From NCBI GenBank assembly GCA_002414205.1, contig DHYQ01000008.1, forward strand, positions 1 to 5,925: a stretch of DNA of 5,925 nucleotides. The letters are read 5' to 3'. Origin of the DNA: Gallionellaceae bacterium UBA5126 (lineage in GTDB: Bacteria; Pseudomonadota; Gammaproteobacteria; Burkholderiales; Gallionellaceae). Positions 1 through 5,219 of the stretch are shown here, piece after piece. How positions within the stretch are numbered: position 1 is the stretch's first letter; every line of letters starts with the position of its first letter. The notes under the pieces were generated by a model. It worked only from the letters and a program-made list of their open reading frames with translations. It did not search any database and was not told where the DNA came from. A program made the position numbers and the translations under genes.

Positions 1-764
1 AAATACTTGCCCGGCGCGTCGGGAATTTCAAAACCGAAGTAGGGCGCGTCGCGGGAAATGTCCCAGTCGGACAATTTGTTTTCGCCTTCCGCGCCCAGCC
101 ATTCCTGCATTTTATTGGCGGCTTCGTCCTGCAAACTGCCGCTGCGTGTCCACTGGCGCAAAAATTGCTGGCAGGAATCTGCCGACAGTTTGAAAAAGTA
201 ATGGTCGGAGCTGCGGCGCTCCGGTTGGGCACCGGACACGGCGGAATAAGGGTTAATCAGCTCGGTCGGGGCGTAAGTGGTACCGCAGGCTTCGCAGTTG
301 TCGCCGTATTGATCCTTGGCGTGGCACTTGGGGCATTCGCCCTTGATGAAGCGATCCGGCAGAAACATGTTCTTCACCGGGTCGTAAAACTGCTCGATGG
401 CGCGCACTTCAATCAGCCCGGCGTCGCGCAGTTTGCGGTAAATCGCCTGGGCGTGCTGCTTGGTTTCGGTGCTGTTGGTGCTGCCATAGTGGTCGAAGGC
501 GATGCCGAAACCGTCGAAATCGGCCTTGTGCTCCTGCCACACGCGGGCAATCAGTTGCTCCGGCGTAATGCCTTCCTTCTCGGCGCGCAGCATGATGGGC
601 GTGCCGTGGGTGTCGTCGGCGCACACGTAATGGCAAGTGTGGCCCTGCATTTTCTGGAAACGCACCCAGATGTCGGTCTGGATGTATTCCACCAGATGGC
701 CGAGGTGGATGTTGCCGTTGGCGTAAGGCAGGGCAGAAGTGACCAGAATTTTGCGAGTTGTCAT
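1..764 (-). CDS. metG: Methionyl-tRNA synthetase, N-terminal part (cut by window edge)
   Basis: This gene encodes cytoplasmic methionyl-tRNA synthetase, which charges tRNA-Met with methionine using ATP and so serves both initiation and elongation. Only the first 254 codons are in the window. The protein opens with [17 protein letters not shown], typical of the family. The class I HIGH signature appears as HLGH at residues 20-23, followed by the conserved [11 protein letters not shown] (48-58). A zinc knuckle of the form C-X2-C-X9-C-X2-C lies at C144, C147, C157 and C160, inside the connective insertion, which marks the four-cysteine zinc class found in E. coli MetG. The KMSKS loop and the anticodon-binding domain lie beyond the left edge. 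The start at 764 gives the expected N-terminus, but no good Shine-Dalgarno site precedes it. The gene is divergent from the secreted repeat-protein gene. Confidence 0.97.
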   Translation of the reverse strand, partial: MTTRKILVTSALPYANGNIHLGHLVEYIQTDIWVRFQKMQGHTCHYVCADDTHGTPIMLRAEKEGITPEQLIARVWQEHKADFDGFGIAFDHYGSTNSTETKQHAQAIYRKLRDAGLIEVRAIEQFYDPVKNMFLPDRFIKGECPKCHAKDQYGDNCEACGTTYAPTELINPYSAVSGAQPERRSSDHYFFKLSADSCQQFLRQWTRSGSLQDEAANKMQEWLGAEGENKLSDWDISRDAPYFGFEIPDAPGKY

Positions 765-789
765 GATAAGCAGAAGCGGAAGCCAGAAA

Positions 790-817
790 GGCGCGGATTT
801 TAGCAAATCGCCGCGCC
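790..817 (-). promoter_or_regulatory. Hairpin in the presumed metG leader
   Basis: GGCGCG (790-795) pairs with CGCGCC (812-817), and GATTT (796-800) pairs with AAATC (805-809), closing a four-base TAGC loop; two bases (810-811) bulge out. This is an 11-bp, GC-rich stem that ends about 25 bases upstream of the metG start codon. No T-run follows on the minus strand, so it is not an ordinary intrinsic terminator. A role in metG mRNA stability or translation is inference; it could also be incidental. Confidence 0.4.
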
Positions 818-1040
818 GGGCGGGAATTGCTGAAGTTTTAACTTTTTAATATGTTGGTTTGCAAGGGAAAAGGCAGTGTTCCTCATCATGCCGGTTGGGC
901 GCTCACGCTTTATCCGCACGGCTTGCGCGTGATATTTTCCTGTCATTGTTATATGATGGCGCGGAGTTTTGAATGGCTCATTGTGGGTTATTCGGGCTGC
1001 ATTTTTTTGGGTTTTTGGTTCTGTAAGCTGGACGGTGGTA

Positions 1041-1066
1041 ATTTGCTGCATTCATGGGAAGCAAAT
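1041..1066. repeat. 7-bp perfect inverted repeat upstream of the repeat-protein gene
   Basis: ATTTGCT (1041-1047) is mirrored by AGCAAAT (1060-1066) around a 12-base spacer, with arm centres 19 bp apart. It could be a regulator-binding site or a weak RNA hairpin in the leader of the downstream gene. Arms of this length can occur by chance in a 400-base region, so support is limited. Confidence 0.3.
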
Positions 1067-1121
1067 GTTTGGTGGTGGGGCTGCACTCAAAACACAAGAA
1101 TCATGTTTTTGATTAGGGCGC

Positions 1122-1145
1122 TGCGGCAACGCCTCCATTGCCGCA
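1122..1145 (+). promoter_or_regulatory. GC-rich leader hairpin just before the ribosome binding site
   Basis: TGCGGCAA (1122-1129) and TTGCCGCA (1138-1145) form a perfect 8-bp stem with an 8-base loop. The stem ends six bases before the purine-rich Shine-Dalgarno stretch AAAGGGAGA (1152-1160) of the gene starting at 1164. No T-run follows, so it is not a terminator. Its position suggests a 5' leader element affecting mRNA stability or ribosome access; this role is inferred from position and pairing only. Confidence 0.5.
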
Positions 1146-1163
1146 TCTGAGAAAGGGAGAAGC

Positions 1164-2543
1164 ATGAAACGAATCGTTCAATTATTGACTATGGTCAGCT
1201 TTGCCGTGCCCGCAATTTCACATGCGGCGGATGGCGACGCCTTCAAGCAAAATCGTAAATTCCCTGCTGGCGTATACGAAGCTACCGTGGATGCTAAGGT
1301 GTATTTCGATGTGACGCGTGATTCCGTTGAGCAAGGCGTGGTCATCAAGAAGGGTACACGCATCAATGTGTATTCTGCCGGTAACGCCAAGGGTGCCAAA
1401 ACATCGTTCGAATGGTTCAGCTTGGGTGACACCCAAAACTGTAATGCCGATTTGCTGCCATGGGATCGCTTTACTTGGGCTGGCGTGCAGAAGAAGGATT
1501 TCTACCGCGTGGGCAACTTGCCCAAGCCAGTGTACAAAAATGGCCTGGTTACCAACTGTGACAGCGGCAATGGCGCCAGCGCTACCAGCGGTTCCAATGC
1601 ACTGCTGACGATCCGCGAATCTTCCCGTCCTAGCCGTTCCGAAAAGAACGTGACTTCGCGCCAAGCGATTGAAGTGACCGGCAAGATCGAGCAGGACAGC
1701 AATGCGGCCGGTGGTAGCTATGCCATCAACGGTGGTCGTGGCAAGCAATATACCTTGGGTTACATCCGCGATCTGGACGAAGAAACCCAGAACAAGATGA
1801 ATCGTTTGGTGAAGTCTGGTGTGTCGGTAACCGTCAAGGGTGTTTTGAAGACCTGGGCGGATGGCAGCACCTCCTTTGATAACGACCAACCTGTTACCGT
1901 GAATTTCGTGACGGTGCGTTCCAGCTCCCAGTACAGTACTCGCAAGGGCGGCAACGGCAAGTCGATTGAAGTGACGGGTCGTGTGGACTTCGGCACCAAC
2001 GCTGCGGGTGGTAACTTCTTTATTGATGCGGGCCGTGGTCGCACCTATATCTTGGGTTACTACCGCGATCTGGATGATGAAACCCAAAGCCAATTGGGCC
2101 GTTTGGCGGATTCCGGTACCACCGTGACGGCACGTGGTGTGACTCGCTCTTGGGATGATGGCACTTCTTCCTTCGATAACTCGCAGCCGATCAACCTGTA
2201 TTTCGTGATCAAGCGTGAAAATAGCGGTCGTAGCAGCAGCTATGAAGGCGCGAGTGCGCAACGTGGCAGCGATCGTGATGTGGTGGTGAAAGTGAAAAGC
2301 GTGACCGGTCGCGTAGAGTTTGGTAGTAATGCCGCTGGCGGTAACTACTGGATCAACGATGGCAGAGGCAAGCAGTTCACATTGGGTTATGTGCGTGATC
2401 TGGATCAGGACACCCAAAGTCAGTTGAGTCGTTTGGCCGATTCCGGTGATCGTGTTACTGTCAAAGGTACCCTGCGTACTTGGAAAGATGGCACGGCTTC
2501 CTTCGACAATACACAACCCATCAGCATCTACAAAATGCGTTAA
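1164..2543 (+). CDS. Secreted protein of unknown function with three 81-residue domain repeats
   Basis: I do not recognise this 459-residue protein. It starts with a Sec-type signal peptide: MKR, a hydrophobic core at residues 4-18, and a likely cleavage after SHA (19-21). The mature protein is therefore expected in the periplasm or outside the cell. Residues 22 to about 132 form an N-terminal domain containing the only two cysteines, C93 and C132, which may pair; its VIKKGTRINVY stretch is faintly SH3b-like. Three related domains follow at 169-249, 268-348 and 378-458, joined by Ser/Gly/Arg-rich linkers. Shared motifs are VTG, NAAGG, GRG, LGY-x-RDLD, RL-x2-SG, VT-x2-G and SFDN-x-QP. The pattern of short strands with one helix in the middle is compatible with an OB-like barrel, but that is inference. 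There is no lipobox, anchor or catalytic motif. The start is supported by AAAGGGAGA at 1152-1160. A strong terminator follows, so the gene is probably monocistronic. Confidence 0.88.
   Translation: MKRIVQLLTMVSFAVPAISHAADGDAFKQNRKFPAGVYEATVDAKVYFDVTRDSVEQGVVIKKGTRINVYSAGNAKGAKTSFEWFSLGDTQNCNADLLPWDRFTWAGVQKKDFYRVGNLPKPVYKNGLVTNCDSGNGASATSGSNALLTIRESSRPSRSEKNVTSRQAIEVTGKIEQDSNAAGGSYAINGGRGKQYTLGYIRDLDEETQNKMNRLVKSGVSVTVKGVLKTWADGSTSFDNDQPVTVNFVTVRSSSQYSTRKGGNGKSIEVTGRVDFGTNAAGGNFFIDAGRGRTYILGYYRDLDDETQSQLGRLADSGTTVTARGVTRSWDDGTSSFDNSQPINLYFVIKRENSGRSSSYEGASAQRGSDRDVVVKVKSVTGRVEFGSNAAGGNYWINDGRGKQFTLGYVRDLDQDTQSQLSRLADSGDRVTVKGTLRTWKDGTASFDNTQPISIYKMR
1668..1910 (+). repeat. Protein domain repeat 1 of 3 (residues 169-249)
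   Basis: First copy of the 81-residue domain in the secreted protein, from IEVTG to VNFV. It aligns without gaps to the other two: by hand count, 44 of 81 residues match copy 2 and 48 of 81 match copy 3. It differs most near its start (EQDSN rather than the FGTN/FGSN of the others) and in the helix (QNKMNRLVKSG). The DNA has drifted at many third positions, which suggests an old duplication. Confidence 0.9.
1965..2207 (+). repeat. Protein domain repeat 2 of 3 (residues 268-348)
   Basis: Second 81-residue copy, from IEVTGRVDFG to NLYFV, separated from copy 1 by an 18-residue linker rich in Ser, Gly and basic residues. By hand count, 51 of 81 residues match copy 3, the closest pair of the three. 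Where the other copies have VKG in the fourth presumed strand, this one has ARG. Confidence 0.9.
2295..2537 (+). repeat. Protein domain repeat 3 of 3 (residues 378-458)
   Basis: Third 81-residue copy, from KSVTGRVEFG to ISIYKM, ending one residue before the C-terminus, so the protein finishes with the domain and has no tail. A 29-residue linker (349-377) separates it from copy 2; this is longer than the first linker and richer in Ser, Arg and Asp. Confidence 0.9.
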
Positions 2544-2574
2544 TGCTTGGTTGGCTGCCTAGTGCAGTGGTAAG

Positions 2575-2616
2575 AAAAAAACAGCTCCTGCGTTTATGGC
2601 CGGAGCTGTTTTTTTT
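2575..2616 (+). terminator. Strong intrinsic terminator after the secreted-protein gene
   Basis: ACAGCTCC (2581-2588) pairs perfectly with GGAGCTGT (2602-2609) around a 13-base loop, followed by seven more T (2610-2616). An A-run at 2575-2580 precedes the stem, so it can extend by A-T pairs and may also work in the reverse direction. It sits 31 bases after the stop codon at 2541-2543. It also ends only 15 bases before the Shine-Dalgarno site of the next gene, leaving almost no room for a promoter after it. Confidence 0.92.
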
Positions 2617-2617
2617 G

Positions 2618-2629
2618 AATTCATGAATT
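2618..2629. repeat. 12-bp perfect palindrome before the prohibitin gene
   Basis: AATTCATGAATT is a perfect palindrome in the short gap between the terminator T-run and the Shine-Dalgarno site of the prohibitin gene. It could be an operator half-site pair or simply AT-rich spacer; position is the only argument for function. Confidence 0.3.
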
Positions 2630-2644
2630 TCAAGGAGTGTTGAA

Positions 2645-3517
2645 ATGGCTGTGTTTGATCAAAAAGCCGATGGAGGCAGAATGTTTTCCCTGCCGAGCTT
2701 TCCGTTGTTGAAATGGGGGTTGATTCTGGGCGTGCTGCTGTTTGTGGTGTTGCCTATCGTCAATCCGTTTGTGGTGGTGGAGGCGGGGCATCGTGGTGTT
2801 GTCACCAACTTTGGTAAAGTCAGTCAGGAAGTCTGGGGGGAAGGGCTGCATGTGCGCATTCCTGTGATGCAGGAAGTGCAGACGATTAATGTGCAAATTC
2901 AGAAGGGTGAAGGCGAAGGAGAGTCGGCCTCGCGTGATTTGCAATCCGTGCATGCCAAGGTGGCGATCAACTTTCATTTAATTGCGGATCGCGTGGCGGA
3001 AACCTATCAGGCGGTCGGCAATCTGGGGACGGTGGGTGATCGGATCATCCTGCCTGCGGTGCAAGAAGCGGTGAAAGCAACCATGGCTAAATATACGGCG
3101 GAGGAGTTAATCAGCAAGCGCTCCGAGGTGCGGGATCAGATTAATGCCACCTTAAAAGAGCGCATGACGCGGCACGGCATTGCCATTGATGAGGTTTCCA
3201 TTGTGAATTTTGCTTTCTCGCCCAGTTTTAATCAGGCCATTGAAGCCAAGACGACGGCGGAGCAGTTGAAGCTCAAGGCGGAGCGCGATTTACAGCGTAT
3301 CGAGGTGGAGGCCAGACAAAAAGTGGCGAGCGCTAAAGCTGAAGCCGAGGCGTTGTCTTTGCAGCGTCAACAAGTGACGCCAGAAATGATTCGCTTACGC
3401 GAAGTTGAAAATCAAAGTGAAGCCATTAAAAAATGGGATGGGCATCTGCCAGGCGTGACGGGCGGCAGTATTCCGTTCATTAATATCCAGCGTCAGCAGG
3501 CTGAAATAGGTAGATAA
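2645..3517 (+). CDS. Membrane-anchored prohibitin-family (SPFH/band 7) protein
   Basis: This 290-residue protein belongs to the prohibitin branch of the SPFH/band 7 superfamily, whose members form large ring- or cage-like oligomers at membranes and often modulate membrane proteases or lipid microdomains. A short cytoplasmic lead is followed by one membrane segment at about residues 22-40. The SPFH domain starts at FVVVEAGHRGVVTNFGKV (42-59) and includes GLHVRIPVMQEV; the later IDEVSIVNFAFS segment is typical of prohibitins. An Ala/Glu/Lys/Arg-rich coiled coil covers about 198-245, and the tail LPGVTGGSIPFINI resembles other bacterial prohibitins. The usual length of about 280 residues fits. 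The start is supported by AAGGAG at 2632-2637, seven bases from ATG. It is not HflC or HflK by its C-terminal tail, and there is no partner gene beside it. Its specific role here is unknown. No clear terminator follows. Confidence 0.9.
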   Translation: MAVFDQKADGGRMFSLPSFPLLKWGLILGVLLFVVLPIVNPFVVVEAGHRGVVTNFGKVSQEVWGEGLHVRIPVMQEVQTINVQIQKGEGEGESASRDLQSVHAKVAINFHLIADRVAETYQAVGNLGTVGDRIILPAVQEAVKATMAKYTAEELISKRSEVRDQINATLKERMTRHGIAIDEVSIVNFAFSPSFNQAIEAKTTAEQLKLKAERDLQRIEVEARQKVASAKAEAEALSLQRQQVTPEMIRLREVENQSEAIKKWDGHLPGVTGGSIPFINIQRQQAEIGR

Positions 3518-3673
3518 AATCTTGGGGGCATGCAGAAGGATGGGGGTGGGTCTAATACGCTGTATTGGCTGAATTTTAGGCTGATTTCTGCGCGGAAATG
3601 CCATAGTTTTTTGCATAGGTACTCAGGGGGTTAGGCGGATTTTCTGCTTTACTGAATGTGTGTCCGTATGCCA

Positions 3674-3702
3674 TGATTACGAGGCTGCAAAAGCTGTAAT
3701 CA
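3674..3702. promoter_or_regulatory. 7-bp perfect inverted repeat upstream of ccoN
   Basis: TGATTAC (3674-3680) is mirrored by GTAATCA (3696-3702) around a 15-base spacer. The arm centres are 22 bp apart, about two helical turns, the geometry of a site bound by a dimeric regulator. As RNA it would also fold, helped by an inner GCT/AGC pairing (3684-3686 with 3692-3694). It ends two bases before the larger hairpin at 3705. It does not match the FNR/ANR consensus. Whether it acts as DNA or RNA cannot be settled from sequence. Confidence 0.4.
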
Positions 3703-3704
3703 GA

Positions 3705-3752
3705 GATGGGTTATGCCACGGCTGGTTTTAAGTGGTTAACCCATCGTTTTTT
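3705..3752 (+). terminator. Terminator-like hairpin with T6 in the ccoN leader (candidate attenuator)
   Basis: GATGGGTTA (3705-3713) pairs perfectly with TAACCCATC (3737-3745). Past a one-base bulge (3714), GCCAC (3715-3719) pairs with GTGGT (3732-3736) through one G-U pair, leaving a 12-base loop. One base after the stem is a run of six T (3747-3752), the layout of an intrinsic terminator. The ccoN Shine-Dalgarno site begins only 11 bases later, so a normal promoter cannot fit between them: cco transcripts must start upstream and pass through this element. That makes it either a leader attenuator, a leaky terminator for upstream read-through, or a stabilising 5' hairpin. The stem is moderate in GC, so strength is uncertain. 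Confidence 0.5.
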
Positions 3753-3763
3753 AACTTGCTCTC

Positions 3764-3770
3764 GGGAGGA
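3764..3770 (+). promoter_or_regulatory. Ribosome binding site that fixes the ccoN GTG start
   Basis: GGGAGGA at 3764-3770 lies six bases before GTG 3777. This is ideal spacing and makes 3777 the start rather than the in-frame GTG at 3732, which would sit inside the leader hairpin with no ribosome binding site and add 15 residues not expected in the family. Confidence 0.85.
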
Positions 3771-3776
3771 GATACT

Positions 3777-5207
3777 GTGGAAGCGACAAAAGCGACACCA
3801 GTAAAATACGATATGGACGTCGTCCGGTGGTTTACCATCGCGGCGGTTGTCTATTTGGTAGTGGGTACCCTGATCGGTGTGTATGTTGCATCGGAACTGG
3901 CGTGGCCTTTCTTAAACTTTGACATTCCGCAAATTACCTTTGGTCGTTTGCGTCCATTGCATACCAATGCGGTCATTTTTGCTTTCGGTGGTTGTACGCT
4001 GATGGCAACTGGCTACTACATGGTGCAGCGTACTGGTGCGACTGCGTTGTGGAGCAATAAGCTGGCATGGTTCACCTTCTGGGGTTGGAACCTGATTATC
4101 GTGTTGGCAGTGATTACCCTGCCTATGGGTATGACTTCCGGTAAGGAATATGCCGAACTGGAATGGCCTATCGACATTCTGATCGCCATTGTCTGGCTTG
4201 CTTTTGGTTTGAATCACACCATGACCATTGCGATTCGCAAGACTTCGCACATCTACGTGGCTAACTGGTTCACCATGAGCATGATCATCATGATCACTTA
4301 CTTGCACGTTGTGAACAGCATGGCGTTGCCTGTGAGCTTGACCAAATCCTACTCCATCTACTCTGGTGTGCAAGACGCCATGATTCAATGGTGGTGGGGT
4401 CACAATGCGGTGGGTTTCTACCTGACCGCAGGCTTCTTGGGCATCATGTACTACTTCGTTCCTAAGCAAGCGGGTCGTCCCGTGTTCTCCTATCGTCTGT
4501 CCGTGCTGCACTTCTGGTGCTTGTCTTTCGGCTACGTATGGTTGGGTGCTCACCATCTGCAATACACCGCGTTGCCTGACTGGACTGGTTCCTTGGGCGC
4601 TGGTATCTCCTTGGCGATGATTATCCCATCCTGGGGTGGTGCCATGAACGGTATGATGACTCTGTCCGGTGCTTGGGACCGTCTGCGTACCGACTACGTT
4701 CTGCGCTTCCTGGTGGTTTCCTTGGCTTTCTATGCGATGTCCACCTTTGAAGGTCCTGTGATGTCCATCAAGACTGTGAACGCCTTGTCTCACTACACTG
4801 ACTGGACCGTGGGTCACGTGCACTCTGGCGCGTTGGGTTGGGTTGCCATGGTTTCCATGGGCGCGATCTACCACATGGTGAAGAAATTGTGGAATACCGA
4901 AATGTATTCTGACAGCCTGGTGAATGTGCACTTCTGGTTGGCCACTATCGGTGCCGTGACTTACATCGTTGCGATGTGGGTGTCCGGTATTATGCAAGGT
5001 CTGATGTGGCGTGATTACGACGAATACGGTACTTTGACCTACACATTCGTTGAATCTGTGTCTGCAATGCATCCCTACTACGCAATGCGTGCTATCGGTG
5101 GTGCTATCTACAATCTGGGTGCATGGGTCATGCTGTTCAACGTAGTGATGACTGTACGCCAAGCAAGTGCAGCGCGCGGCATCAAAGCCGTTGCTGCCAA
5201 GGCATAA
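3777..5207 (+). CDS. ccoN: cbb3-type cytochrome c oxidase subunit I (catalytic)
   Basis: CcoN is the catalytic heme-copper subunit of the cbb3 oxidase. It reduces O2 to water with electrons from the cytochrome c subunits, with high oxygen affinity, in the inner membrane. The 476-residue length is typical, with about 12 membrane helices. All key residues are visible: low-spin heme b ligands H62 (in RPLHTN) and H349; high-spin heme b3 ligand H347 ([10 protein letters not shown]); CuB ligands H209 ([13 protein letters not shown]), H259 and H260 (LGAHHLQY); and Y253, the tyrosine that in cbb3 enzymes is cross-linked to a CuB histidine from a different helix than in aa3 enzymes. Acidic residues E124 and E127 (KEYAELEWP) and E325 (TFEGPVMS), conserved in the family, are present. 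The start is GTG 3777. It is followed 12 bases later by ccoO, in one operon. Regulation may involve the terminator-like hairpin in its leader. Confidence 0.98.
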   Translation: MEATKATPVKYDMDVVRWFTIAAVVYLVVGTLIGVYVASELAWPFLNFDIPQITFGRLRPLHTNAVIFAFGGCTLMATGYYMVQRTGATALWSNKLAWFTFWGWNLIIVLAVITLPMGMTSGKEYAELEWPIDILIAIVWLAFGLNHTMTIAIRKTSHIYVANWFTMSMIIMITYLHVVNSMALPVSLTKSYSIYSGVQDAMIQWWWGHNAVGFYLTAGFLGIMYYFVPKQAGRPVFSYRLSVLHFWCLSFGYVWLGAHHLQYTALPDWTGSLGAGISLAMIIPSWGGAMNGMMTLSGAWDRLRTDYVLRFLVVSLAFYAMSTFEGPVMSIKTVNALSHYTDWTVGHVHSGALGWVAMVSMGAIYHMVKKLWNTEMYSDSLVNVHFWLATIGAVTYIVAMWVSGIMQGLMWRDYDEYGTLTYTFVESVSAMHPYYAMRAIGGAIYNLGAWVMLFNVVMTVRQASAARGIKAVAAKA

Positions 5208-5219
5208 GGAGTGAGAGAG

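Larger units (their letters stand above)
765..1163. other. Divergent intergenic region without a credible gene
   Basis: These 399 bases separate metG (leftward) from the repeat-protein gene (rightward), so they should hold the promoters of both. Open frames on each strand (851-1150 plus, 800-1051 minus) lack ribosome binding sites and translate to Cys/Trp-rich or Gln/Lys/His-rich sequences of no recognisable kind, so I do not call genes. A possible extended -10 element for the rightward gene is TGTTATATG at 947-955, with no good -35 and a leader of about 200 bases; this is weak. For metG, a minus-strand TTGCAA with a 17-base spacer to TTAAAA near 841-868 is an equally weak candidate. Three inverted repeats are listed separately. 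Confidence 0.6.
3518..3776. other. Intergenic and leader region ahead of the ccoNO operon
   Basis: These 259 bases should contain the cco promoter. I see no convincing sigma-70 pair: TTGCAT at 3611-3616 has no matching -10 at normal spacing. I find no FNR/ANR-type box (TTGAT-N4-ATCAA or a close variant), and no -24/-12 element. The left end is G-rich on the plus strand (runs at 3524-3528, 3542-3546 and 3548-3550) and holds only a weak 5-bp hairpin at 3554-3566, so the prohibitin gene has no good terminator. The right end carries two tandem inverted repeats, listed separately. Confidence 0.6.

Noticed and set aside
165..803. A 212-codon plus-strand frame opposite metG
   Set aside because: The minus strand encodes clear methionyl-tRNA synthetase motifs throughout; the plus frame has no credible ribosome binding site or domain.
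851..1150. A small 99-codon plus-strand frame in the intergenic region
   Set aside because: No Shine-Dalgarno site precedes its ATG, the composition is odd (many Cys and Trp), and it spans the inverted repeats of the leader.
1218..2516. A 432-codon antisense frame across the secreted repeat-protein gene
   Set aside because: It mirrors the sense repeats (its repeat-like pattern is the complement of theirs), and the sense strand has a signal peptide, ribosome binding site and terminator.
2655..2664. TTTGATCAAA, resembling an FNR half-site pair
   Set aside because: The halves are not separated by the four bases the FNR/ANR site needs, and it lies within the prohibitin coding sequence.
3521..3550. 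G-rich stretch after the prohibitin gene as a possible G-quadruplex
   Set aside because: The G-runs are uneven (5, 2, 5 and 3) and do not give four good tracts with short loops without splitting runs.
3732..3776. Upstream in-frame GTG as the ccoN start (15 extra residues)
   Set aside because: That GTG lies inside the leader hairpin and lacks a ribosome binding site, whereas GTG 3777 has GGGAGGA at ideal spacing.
3706..3804. A 32-codon upstream reading frame overlapping the ccoN start in another frame, a possible leader peptide
   Set aside because: It has only AGAG directly against its ATG as a ribosome binding site and no run of regulatory codons. It spans the hairpin by chance as far as I can tell.
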